15,160 nt of DNA from Spongospora subterranea. Its lineage: Eukaryota; Endomyxa; Phytomyxea; Plasmodiophorida; Plasmodiophoridae. Within the stretch, counting starts at the first letter, position 1. Each line of letters starts with the position of its first letter. Below the pieces are notes generated by a model. That model was given only the letters and a program-made list of their open reading frames with translations, had not been told where the DNA came from and did no database searches. Shown piece by piece: positions 7,190-15,160 of the stretch. The stretch is taken from the NCBI GenBank assembly GCA_900404475.1, contig OUQQ01000507.1, positions 1-15,160 of the forward strand, given 5' to 3'. A program made the translations under genes and the position numbers.

Positions 7190-9245
7190 ATGAGTAATAG
7201 ATCGGCGCTTGGAATTGGGATCGTCGAGCAGCATGCCAACCTGGTCTTTCACTCTGTCAATTATTCGTTGTATTCGGCTATCAAAGGCGATGACGAACTG
7301 ATAGTTGAAGCTGAACAGATATCGAACGGCAATAGATGGTGCGGTACATTCACAAAGAAAAGTAAGATTCGATCGCAGATCTGTCTTTGTTGTGACTAGT
7401 GTTGTTCAGATATAGAGGAATTGACCACCAATACTGGAAATTTCAAGAAGTTCTCGGTGTTCATTAATATGCTATGGGCAGCGTTTCGCAAATCGACAGA
7501 TTCCGTTTATGTGGATTTGTTAACTTCTAGTGACCTGGACAATTTCAGAAGCCGAGCTGCACATTCCAGATCGAGCAGCAACAATGAGATGTATTTCAAT
7601 CAATTTACACAAGTCCATTATGATTTTATAGCGATTTTACCAGGTCCCATCCCCAACACAAAACTGCTGTTCATAACAACAAGCGTTATCTTATTTTAAC
7701 TTATGCTGTTGAGTTTGACCGGTGGGGTCAACAGATTATGCAAAGCTGATTTTTAATTCGGGTCTTCAGGGTGCATTACCCATTATTGTTGAAATATGTG
7801 TCTATGCCGGAAACAGCAGCTCTACAGCGAACCATTGATCGATTACGTGTAGAATTAAAAAACGCGCGTAACGCTCACGATGGTTTGAATGGAACTTCTC
7901 AAGGTACTATAATTTATGGGTCCGAACCATGTGTGATTTGTTCATCACAGAAATCGTGGAGAATCTTCAAGAGGAAAATCGGCACATGAAAGAAGAATTC
8001 GAAGAAACTGTATTTTTTTCATATATCTGATATGATCTGTTCAAAGAATATATTGGTTTATAGAAAGCTTCATATGAATCTCGCATTGAACACATTCAAG
8101 CTACTACGGTAGAACTTCGTTGTCGTCTGGATCGAGAAAAGGCCAAAGTACTATCCTTAACCGAGCAGTTGGATAAAATGAAGATTGTGTGTATGGAACA
8201 TGGGCGGTCAATTGAATCAAGGTCTGCCTTCCCTAATTTTCATAGCATTTAGATTGATTGCCATAGTTTAGTAAAAACCCCAGCAAATTTGTACACAGAA
8301 GGGTGCGATCACCTTCAGCTGAGCATAATCAGAGAAATCGAAAGGTAAAAAATTGTTCTCAACAACCCTAGATACTAACGGCATTATAGACTGGCGAACG
8401 AAGAATACCTAGGTCAAGGTCAATCACCAGTAAATTTTACAATCGTCAGCCCCATTCTCATCCTATCCTCGGTCAAATGTGTTTTCATGCTTTTAATTGT
8501 GGATTACTTAAAGTGATATTTTGCCAGGGAGAGCCTCTGTTAGTCCAGCCCCACGGAAAAGACGAAGCACACCCAGTTTGACTCGAAAAGGAAGAAGCCG
8601 TTCCCCAAGGGTAACTCGGTTTGATCCCACAGCATATATTCGACAAAAACGCGATGCCCTCCAAAGTCGTTCACCAAGCCCATGGGGCAAGCCTCCGATG
8701 AAACCAAGGTATATACTGTAACGTATCGGAAAGTTGGCTGAACAAGAGCCGTTTTGATTTGCAGAGAAAGATCAACGTCTGCTGGAAACCGTTCAGCGTT
8801 AACCGTAATGTCAACTCCAAGGTGAAAGTCCATATTGCTTCGTTACTATATAGTTTTAATTATTCTCGAAACGTAGGTTAACAGAGAAAGAAAATGGCGG
8901 GAATCGCAAGACAAATCTCTCGCGTAACTCTAGAACACCGCTACGAGAGACTCGTGAACGAAGCAACCCAAGGAAAACGCCATGTAAGCTTATGCTCCAA
9001 ATTGTTGAGTTTTTTTATGATTTGATGTATATCCATTAGTCGATACCAGAACCCGTTCGCCTTCAACGTCTGGAGATGAAGATGACCGCGTAATACCTGT
9101 TACACCTTTGAACCCTCCTTTGAGTGCCACTAGTGAACGAGTTCGCACCCAAGGTCAAATACGTGATCTTGACGCGAGACTCAGTGAATTGCAAAAATTT
9201 TTAAAAGTTGCCAAAAATGGTAGCAAAAATACGTTAATATCATGA
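7190..9245 (+). CDS. VFL3: VFL3/CCDC61-like basal-body coiled-coil protein, 12 exons
   Basis: VFL3/CCDC61 is a SAS-6/XRCC4-superfamily protein needed for basal-body placement and assembly of centriole-attached fibres. Twelve exons join in one 485-residue frame: 7190-7361, 7410-7590, 7632-7721, 7770-7903, 7951-8009, 8064-8221, 8272-8344, 8390-8429, 8528-8708, 8765-8821, 8877-8983, 9040-9245. All introns are GT..AG (41-98 nt). The intron at 8345-8389 has a perfect TACTAAC. Family hallmarks are a globular head with TGNFKKFSVF (66-75) and KRYLILTYAVEFDRVHYP (135-152), the second split by an intron and restored exactly on splicing. A coiled coil covers about 160-285, and a basic Ser/Arg-rich linker contains RFDPTAYI (332-339). 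A C-terminal helix has DLDARLSELQKFLKVAK (460-476). Human CCDC61 is of similar length (about 510). Start and stop are both convincing. Exact splice choices at the 98-nt intron are the least certain. Confidence 0.92.
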
Positions 9246-9507
9246 TTACATTGGAAAAAATTTGAAATCAGGATCGTCCTTTTGGTCAAGTTTATTCACA
9301 TAGCTATTCGTCACAGGTCTTGTGTGGATTGCATGAGGGAAGGAATATAACCTGGAGTGGATCAACAGGATTGGCCCATTAACCTATATGCAGGATCGAT
9401 CTGTAGAGCTTTGCGGGTTAAAAATCGTCCACATACCGACTCATGGTCCCATCGTATATTTGATTGGATAAAGGGCCACCATCGCCCCTGTTCATCGTTA
9501 TACAGCG
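9246..9507 (+). other. Short intergenic region between VFL3 and the channel gene
   Basis: These 262 nt separate two genes on the same strand. They must hold the VFL3 3' end and the channel gene's promoter or leader. No further exon with family resemblance was found, and no clear TATA or AATAAA was seen. Confidence 0.4.
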
Positions 9508-12303
9508 ATGATGGCCAGTAGTTTCACCGACTTGATGGATTCTGATTTATCAAGCGTGATATGGGCGTTAGCACTGGATTCCATATTCTTATCAATATGC
9601 ATGGTGATCAAGTACTGTCGAGACGGATACGATGATGATGTGTATCTGCGACCAACGGACTCATCATCAATGGTTCATCTGTTGGATCACGTCCCTGAGT
9701 CCCTGAAGCTCCAGCCAAAACTATATCAGTTTCCCATATCGTCTATCCTTAGGTATACTGGTGATCCCAGGTTGGTCAACTCATAATCTGGTCGTGATTG
9801 TGAGTCCATTTGGATGAATCCCTTGTGTCTGTTTGGTTATCAACAGACAACTATATCATATCAGTCCATTCAGCTGGATTCTCCTTCGATTTCAGCAGCT
9901 TTGTATAGCAATGTTGTCTGTCATGACGTTAGTCGGAATAGGGGTGTTAGTACCAATATATTTATCTGGAAACAATTTATCCAACTTCGACACTAAATCA
10001 TTCTTATCACAAGTGGCGATCACCAATATCAAAGGTGCTCATTTCACTCAAATTATGGTTCGCCGTCATTAACAACTCTTGATCGGTGTGCAGACAGCTC
10101 CGCTCTCCTCGTCATCATGGTTGTCGCTTTGATATTCGTCGCACTAGTGGCCAATGTTGGTCATGGTTTTTATAAAGAATCGGAGCTGTTTTTAAAGGAC
10201 CTGTCACTACCCGATCTTGATCAAGTAATGACGAATAATAATGTGCCGGCAATGCCAAGAACCATTCATATATCTGGTCAGTAAATCCAAATCTGCTCAG
10301 CGACATCTCAATTGATTCGTTAACGGCCAAAGGAATCCCTCGAGTTGGTGTCGATGAGAAATCAGTGACCGAATACCTATTGGAGTGTTTTCCAGGTCGT
10401 CAGATTGAACAGATTCATTTGGTGCCCGATATGACCGAACCGTCTTTGATATCTGAACAGCTTCAGGCTCATGTTCAAAGAATAGAGAGATGTCGACTGA
10501 AACAGACAAGATCTGTGAGTGAATGGAGTTGAGTTAATGGGGATCTTGATCTGACTATGATGTGATAGGGATCATCTGGGTCGGTCAACCTAGCTCATCT
10601 TCAATCCAGTACCCGAGACCTCTCACACCGCCTCTCCCTGTCCATCGCCACCGCCGCCAGTAATCGCCTTCAGACATCAGGACACGCGTTCGTCCTGTTC
10701 AGGAGCAGGCAGCAGGCCAGGGCGGCTCTGTCTCAGCTCAAGACGATTCCCTCGTCGGCCACCTGTAATAATGCTGTGGGGATCAAGAGCTGGTGTGCTG
10801 AGGCGGCACCGGCTGGGGATGATATACAGGTCGGTTATCATCAGACTTGGCCATGACTAGCGCCATTAACGACCCTTGGCCCATCAGTGGGCCAATATCC
10901 ATATCACCTCCAATCAGAGATCGTGTAGGCGGTTAGCGGCCAACACGTTCCTGGCGATAATGATGGTGTTGATCATCACCCCATCTGCCGTCATCGTCCC
11001 GTTGCGATATCTGCTCGATATCCGCCCCGATATCCACCCCGACCGTTCTCAGGAGATAATGGGTATCGCCCTTCCCGCATTAGCGTTATATCTGGTCAAC
11101 ACCATTATCCTCCCATGGTCAACCCAATACATATCATGAACCCATCATTTCCTTTACCCAATCATGGTCTCAGGCTCATCAAACTGTGTGCCCAATTCCA
11201 ACGAGAGCTACTGATCTCAGAGTGTGAGCGATCGATCATGGCCAAGAACGCCTTACTCTTATTTTTCAACGCCATATTACTCCCGACATTCTCATTAAGT
11301 TCAATCGCGTCTTTTGTTGACTCCAAATATATTCAGGATTTGGTAATGAATATCGTTGCCTATAAGTTCCCTACGACAGCAATTGATACTTATGGTGGTC
11401 AGGGTGATTGGCAGCGCCAATTAGGGTTATTAATCATGTCATCAGCCGGGCAGTTCTTCATGGTCTATCTGATCCATGCAGCTCTGTTGGGTCCAGCCGC
11501 TGAACTTCTCGACTTCAATGGCATGTTCTGGAGGGCGATCTACAGGTGGACAGGTAATCATGGGGATGGACTCGCCCTCGTCAGCATCATTTGGGATCTG
11601 ATCCATCGTGTAAATCGCCCTCGTAGCCACAACCAGATCCGAGCTGAATCGTGTCAACGCCCCAATGCCCTACGATTGTGGGTATAATCTGGCCTATCAG
11701 ATAACCATGTTTGGCCTGGCGCTAACCTACAGGTGGGTGGTTCCCCCCGCTGATCTCTCCCATCTATCGCCATCGCTGATCCTTCTGCAGTATCAGCGTC
11801 CCTTTGCTATTGCCTTTCGCCCTGTTCTATTTCCTCATCACCTCAACAGTCACTCGGCATCTCATCAAGCACAATCTGCGAATTATCGACAGGTCGGGCC
11901 ACCTGTGTATCGAACCTGATTCTCTATTTAACACGATTGGTGTGTTCAGCGATCGGCTCAACAATATCGTCCCATCGTTGGTGATATATCTTTACGGGTA
12001 CGCCATCATATTCGAGTTAACGGTGACCTCCATTCTGGCAATACAGTCATCGTCGATATTAAAGGTGGGATCGTCACCGGTGTCACGATCATCATGATGT
12101 GGATGATGTCAGGTGATTAGATGTGCGCCCTGATCATGGTTTTGATATCGATCCTGTCGATATCTGGGTTCGCCATCAGCAGGAGATGGGCCGATGCAGC
12201 TCTACATGCGGTGACCAGAGCGGGACATGAGCATAGTTTCGAGATGGCGTATATTCACCCATTGATGCGATCAGATTCGATTAAACCGGATTGCGATCTA
12301 TGA
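9508..12303 (+). CDS. OSCA/TMEM63/CSC1-family mechanosensitive cation channel, 10 exons
   Basis: This family forms osmo- and mechano-gated cation channels related to TMEM16. Ten exons give 743 residues in one frame: 9508-9752, 9847-10034, 10094-10276, 10333-10514, 10569-10829, 10888-11117, 11174-11553, 11627-11732, 11791-12064, 12121-12303 (TGA). Introns are 54-94 nt, GT..AG. Features in order are TM0 (about 14-36) and TM1 with RFQQLCIAMLSVM and PIYLSGNN (96-123). TM2 (about 148-169) follows. A cytosolic domain (about 185-355) has RTIHISGIP at 200-208, QIHLVPD, the AFVLFRSR strand of the RRM-like fold and APAGDDIQW (346-354), the family's entry motif to TM3. Next come VPLRYLL and ALALYLVNTIILPW, then the pore helices including GQFFMVYLIHAALLG and YSISVPLLLPFALFYF. 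AYIHPLM lies near the C-terminus. The pattern looks closest to TMEM63. Length is near normal (about 750-800). The 94-nt first intron is the least certain join. Confidence 0.93.
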
Positions 12304-12449
12304 ACGAACAATGTGGGAGAACGGTCGGTCTGGGTTATGATCTACAGGAATATTTATGATCACGATCAATATTAGCGATCTGCCTGGTATCAATACAATA
12401 ATAATATAAAGACGACAATGATGAGTGTATTGAAGATAGGTGGACAAGT
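12304..12449. other. Convergent 3' intergenic region
   Basis: Only 146 nt separate the stop codons of the plus-strand channel gene and the minus-strand cytochrome c gene. The region is A/T-rich with an AATAATATAAAG stretch near 12402-12413 that could serve polyadenylation of the channel transcript. Nothing else is visible. Confidence 0.4.
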
Positions 12450-12767
12450 TTAATCGATGGGACTCTTTAAAAAGGCGATCAGATCGTCTCGTTCTGACTG
12501 CTTTTTCAGGCCGGCGAAGACCATCTTGGTTCCCGGGATCATCTTCTTGGGGTTGGTCAGATACTCATCGAGAGTCTTCTCGTCCCATTTGATTCCGGAG
12601 TCTTTATTGGCTTTGGTGTAGCTGTAGCCCTCGGACGATCCGCTCTGGCGACCGATGAGACCGCTCAGATTGGGGCCCTGCTTGTGCCCTTCGCTTGCAT
12701 TAACGGTATGGCAGTTCATGCACTTGATCTTGAAGATCTTGGCGCCTTTCTTAGCGTCACCACCCAT
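12450..12767 (-). CDS. CYC: Cytochrome c, mitochondrial electron carrier
   Basis: Cytochrome c carries electrons from complex III to complex IV in the mitochondrial intermembrane space. The intronless 105-residue frame starts at ATG 12767 and ends with TAA. It opens [13 protein letters not shown] and has the haem-binding CMNCH (Cys16, Cys19, His20). It then shows [13 protein letters not shown], the [15 protein letters not shown] segment and [14 protein letters not shown], with Met82 as the sixth haem ligand. Length and order match the fungal/animal class I protein. The frame is open upstream to 12803, but no ATG occurs there, so the MGG start is chosen. There is no cleavable presequence, as is normal for cytochrome c. 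The two-cysteine CXXCH excludes the single-cysteine form of euglenozoans. The gene is convergent with the channel gene. Confidence 0.97.
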   Translation of the reverse strand: MGGDAKKGAKIFKIKCMNCHTVNASEGHKQGPNLSGLIGRQSGSSEGYSYTKANKDSGIKWDEKTLDEYLTNPKKMIPGTKMVFAGLKKQSERDDLIAFLKSPID

Positions 12768-12977
12768 CGTCAATTTACTAACACAATACCGAACCGATAT
12801 CAAATGAATCTGTACGGATCGATTAGTACAATACCGGAATGGAGATCTATGAGAGAATTGTTCAGGAGGGAAGGTCTGAGGTGATAACGATGACGGGAAT
12901 ATGGCGATAATGCGGACTGGTCATGGATCTTGTGATGGCAGGTCGGGACGGTCGAACGTGGCAATGACTGGGGTCAC

Positions 12978-12985
12978 TATATATA
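12978..12985 (-). promoter_or_regulatory. TATATATA element upstream of cytochrome c
   Basis: An eight-base TATATATA lies about 210 nt upstream of the cytochrome c start. It is a plausible core promoter only if the leader is long or contains an intron. It could be coincidental. Confidence 0.2.
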
Positions 12986-12998
12986 CTCTTGTCACTGA

Positions 12999-13044
12999 TG
13001 ACTTACAGTCTCGCAGTTATCTGACTTACAGTCTCGCAGTTATC
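12999..13044. repeat. Perfect 23-nt tandem duplication
   Basis: Two identical adjacent copies of a 23-nt unit, TGACTTACAG followed by TCTCGCAGTTATC, lie at 12999-13021 and 13022-13044. The exactness suggests a recent slippage or end-joining duplication. It lies in the 5' flank of cytochrome c. Confidence 0.85.
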
Positions 13045-13045
13045 C

Positions 13046-14190
13046 AAGGGTTTACATCTTTGGCAAACTGTCGCCATCAAATGGCGCCAGAACGGAAAAG
13101 ATATTGAGTGGTCAACACACTCAATAAAAACGGATCCATACTGACAATTTTAGGATCACCAGATACAGCCTACCACTATTACTCGAATTAATACAACGAT
13201 AGTAGGTATCGATATTTTGAATAATCGCAATTGCCTGTGATAGGGACCAATTTAGAACCATCATCAAGGAATTCGTAACCAAATCCCACAATCGGTTATA
13301 ATCAACTGTCAAAAATTAATTGCTTCACTGTTCCACGGCACAGAGTTTTGCTCTTTTATTGAAATCGGTTCTCACGAAAACTGGCTATTTTTTGCTGAAA
13401 TTCGGCTCCAGTTTCGTTATCCCGACAGAATCACATTCAAGTACACTACAATCTAAGTTATGTCCATCAATAAGTTGACACATCTCAAAGTGACAAACCA
13501 AGAGCAAGAAGGCGAAGCAATGAAATTGATCAACTAGCAAAAAATGCGGCAAAATAGAGCATGTACCGCTTTCGTCATCCTTCAAACTTTACCTGAAGAA
13601 AAAAGAACGATCTAAATTTGAAACAGCACCTGAAGGCAGACATCAAAAGCAGTCACTGCCCAAACTACCAGATAGAGACCCTTTTTACAAATTACCAGGG
13701 AATCAACGTCATACATGTATTGCATTGCGAAAAACTCAAACAAAAAGTCTCAGGATACAGTTTCCAAAATATCTTCAAATTTCCTGTCGTCTCTTTGCAG
13801 AAGATTCTTGACATGAGTCGGACATTCGACCAACAAATAATCGTTTGGTTCCCAGGTATCAAATTCTTGAACCAATAGTCGAAATCAATAATGCTGTTCG
13901 GACGGTTTGCTTCTGCAGATGCGCCGAATGCTCGTGGAATACGCTCCCCTTGTTTTCCGGGAATAAAGTGCAGACATTTATCCACAAACTCAAACGTATT
14001 TTTTCGGATGGTTCTGCAATAAAAGTTGAACGCCGTCCGCCGAGCCACAATGGGCTATAATCATTCAACGGAGTTGCAAGCGGGCATCGTCCAGAGAAAT
14101 GTACACGATGCCTCAGAACATATATGTCAGAAACGTTCATGACAAAAAACATACCCGCATCGTTGAGTTCTCGCAGCTTGGTGACTTTAG
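13046..14190. other. Gene-poor region, no supported coding sequence
   Basis: Several short frames are open on both strands, the longest on the minus strand at 13859-14287. They overlap in different frames, show no family motif and have no convincing splice chain. If the element at 14193 is a retrotransposon remnant, its reverse transcriptase should lie here on the plus strand. I could not find a YxDD-type active site or other reverse transcriptase motif. A small perfect palindrome (CGCCAT-CAA-ATGGCG, 13072-13086) is the only other structure seen. Confidence 0.4.
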
Positions 14191-14192
14191 AT

Positions 14193-14400
14193 AATTTGGG
14201 CAACCATGAGCCCCTCGCGTTATTCTCAAGTTCCTTCGAGGGTCCCGCAGCTCGGTGGGCAATACCCGAAAAGAAAACTTTTCCCATCGATGACGCGGTT
14301 CAACGCTCGAATATTTGCTAATTTCTAAAAGACCTTTCATATATTGACAGATCATAGGAACTCGATGTTTATATTTTATCCAAGCTCGTCCATCATTCCA
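14193..14400 (+). mobile_element. Decayed Ty3/gypsy-like pol fragment (RNase H region)
   Basis: In one plus-strand frame, 14205-14288 encodes HEPLALFSSSF followed by EGPAARWAIPEKK. This resembles the RNase H segment of Ty3/gypsy polyproteins, where H-x-PLAF-S-x-x-F is followed by a Trp and an EKE-type motif. After a stop (TAA at 14319) the frame shifts by one base, and FHILTDHRNSMFIFYP follows at 14335-14382. This matches the family's TDHRN-containing block at the expected spacing. A possible SPTDAEPLTIE segment at about 14558-14590 would fit the linker before integrase. No LTRs, reverse transcriptase or integrase core were found. The fragment is clearly inactive, with frame breaks. The call rests on two motifs and their order. 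Confidence 0.55.
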
Positions 14401-14432
14401 CATAGACAACAATACCCTTAACACGGATGGAG

Positions 14433-14721
14433 GTCTTGGGGTTTTGGAAATTATTGATTAGAATATCAAGTTTGAGTAAAGAAGGGATTTTTGTATACCG
14501 GCTCTGTGTACATTAAGGGAAACGATTCGACCCAACAACGTGGAATATACCTTTTGCAGCCCAACAGACGCTGAGCCATTAACCATCGAAGCATTTCTAC
14601 AGATAAGAACAAACTTGCCAAATATAATCAGAAACAACGATATTCGTCGGGCATTATACAAAAATCCTTTCTTTACTCAAACTTAATATATTCAAACTAA
14701 TAATTTCCATTACCCCAACAC
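14433..14721. repeat. Long inverted repeat, foldback or MITE-like element
   Basis: The left arm (14433-14497) and the reverse complement of the right arm (14655-14721) match over about 65 nt with few differences. Shared stretches include TTGGGGT, TGGAAATTATT, AAGTTTGAGTAAAGAA and GGATTTTTGTATA. The spacer is 157 nt. The outer ends begin near GTCTTGGGG and GTGTTGGGG. Target-site duplications were not obvious. It could be a miniature inverted-repeat element, a foldback element, or an inverted duplication inside the decayed retroelement. Confidence 0.75.
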
Positions 14722-15160
14722 TTTAACTTCTACATACCAAATTATAACGACCCACTGATGAAGTCTCAATGCTGCACACCTTTTGCAAAAGCAATAGAGT
14801 TCCAATACAAATTGCGCCAAATCAAATCAACAGCGCATGAACAACTTAACCTGCCACCAATGAACACTCAATGTATCATCAAGTGCTCCCACATCTTCCC
14901 AATCTGAAACAACAAACAACTGAATTCAACATCAACATCGATTTTCAGATACAGATTCTACACAAATTCGAAAACAATAATCACCTACAAACGGTCTCTG
15001 ATCAGGATTACATTGCCAACCTTGTTCACTCCTTGAGTATTGAGGAGCAGTGCAACCTGTCAAGATTTGTCTTCCACACCCTAGAAGAGGGAACTGCTGC
15101 CAGGTCAAGAACACGAAGTTCAGCTTCTCTTCCGTTAATTGTTGAAAGGCATTTTGTACT
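14722..15160. other. Non-coding or unresolved right end, G-poor
   Basis: From about 14700 to 14940 the plus strand is rich in A and C and contains few G (about 23 of 240 by hand count). No gene is supported. On the minus strand the last about 130 nt are open in two frames from the window edge, and splice-like signals appear around 14900-14990 (a GTAGGT donor and a TTGTTTCAG acceptor). A minus-strand gene may therefore end here. I do not recognise a family. Confidence 0.35.

Noticed and set aside
8508..8833. Minus-strand frames over VFL3 exon 9
   Set aside because: They are antisense shadows of the Ser/Arg-rich VFL3 exon, whose plus-strand frame continues across splice sites and carries the RFDPTAY family motif.
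7190..12303. VFL3 and the channel gene as one fused transcript or operon
   Set aside because: VFL3 ends with a clear stop after a conserved C-terminal helix, and the channel gene has its own ATG and N-terminal TM0 262 nt later. Nothing suggests a fusion.
12768..12803. N-terminal extension of cytochrome c
   Set aside because: The frame is open upstream, but the first codon there is TTG, and no ATG precedes the MGG start, which matches the usual cytochrome c N-terminus.
13692..14048. 118-codon minus-strand open frame
   Set aside because: It is in a different frame from the overlapping 142-codon frame, has no recognisable domain and offers no convincing splice link. I briefly considered a transposase but could not support any catalytic motif.
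13859..14287. 142-codon minus-strand open frame
   Set aside because: It overlaps other open frames on the same strand, shows no family motif, and lies opposite the RNase H blocks on the plus strand. An open frame this long is expected about once by chance in a window of this base composition.
1..15160. tRNA, rRNA or other structured RNA genes
   Set aside because: GTTCGAAT-like and GGTTC-like strings were checked near 6673 and 14298, but no cloverleaf with acceptor and anticodon stems could be built around them. No rRNA-like sequence was seen.

Overview
The window is nuclear DNA from a compact eukaryotic genome. At least 20 short introns can be placed by reading-frame continuity in two conserved genes. 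They run 41-98 nt, have GT..AG ends, and one carries a perfect TACTAAC branch site. The standard genetic code fits: TAA, TAG and TGA each end a conserved gene. A VFL3/CCDC61 orthologue, a basal-body protein normally found in ciliated or flagellated lineages, suggests an organism with a flagellated stage (zoosporic fungus-like, aphelid/rozellid-like, or another protist). The exact lineage cannot be fixed from this sequence.

Layout. (1) Positions 1-4620 (+) are an ankyrin-repeat region built by tandem duplication of exon-plus-intron blocks. Units of about 475 nt (exon order C-A-B) fill 1-2508. Higher-order units of about 790 nt (E-C'-A-B-C) fill 2657-4411. Many units carry frameshifts, stops, deletions or lost splice sites. 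One chain of exons at 3606-4411 and one at 1074-1651 still splice in frame. (2) Positions 4624-4790 are a 28-29 nt minisatellite. It is followed directly by an inverted copy of an ankyrin block (4791-4985). (3) Positions 5450-6085 (-) hold an intronless SEC22-type R-SNARE. (4) A 1.1 kb divergent intergenic region separates it from a 12-exon VFL3/CCDC61 gene at 7190-9245 (+). (5) Positions 9508-12303 (+) hold a 10-exon OSCA/TMEM63/CSC1-family mechanosensitive channel. (6) Positions 12450-12767 (-) hold an intronless cytochrome c, convergent with the channel gene. (7) Positions 12768-15160 are gene-poor. They contain a 23-nt tandem duplication, a decayed Ty3/gypsy-like RNase H fragment, a long inverted repeat (arms of about 65 nt, 157-nt spacer) and a strongly G-poor stretch.

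The four intact genes are unrelated housekeeping or cell-structure genes: ER-Golgi membrane fusion, basal-body assembly, a membrane channel and respiration. They look like neighbours in a dense genome, not a functional cluster. The unusual parts are the rapidly evolving ankyrin block at the left end and the repeat-rich right end. I found no clear sign of a wholly new system. The best candidates for a second look are the exon-intron ankyrin array with its inverted copy and the foldback-like element at 14433-14721.
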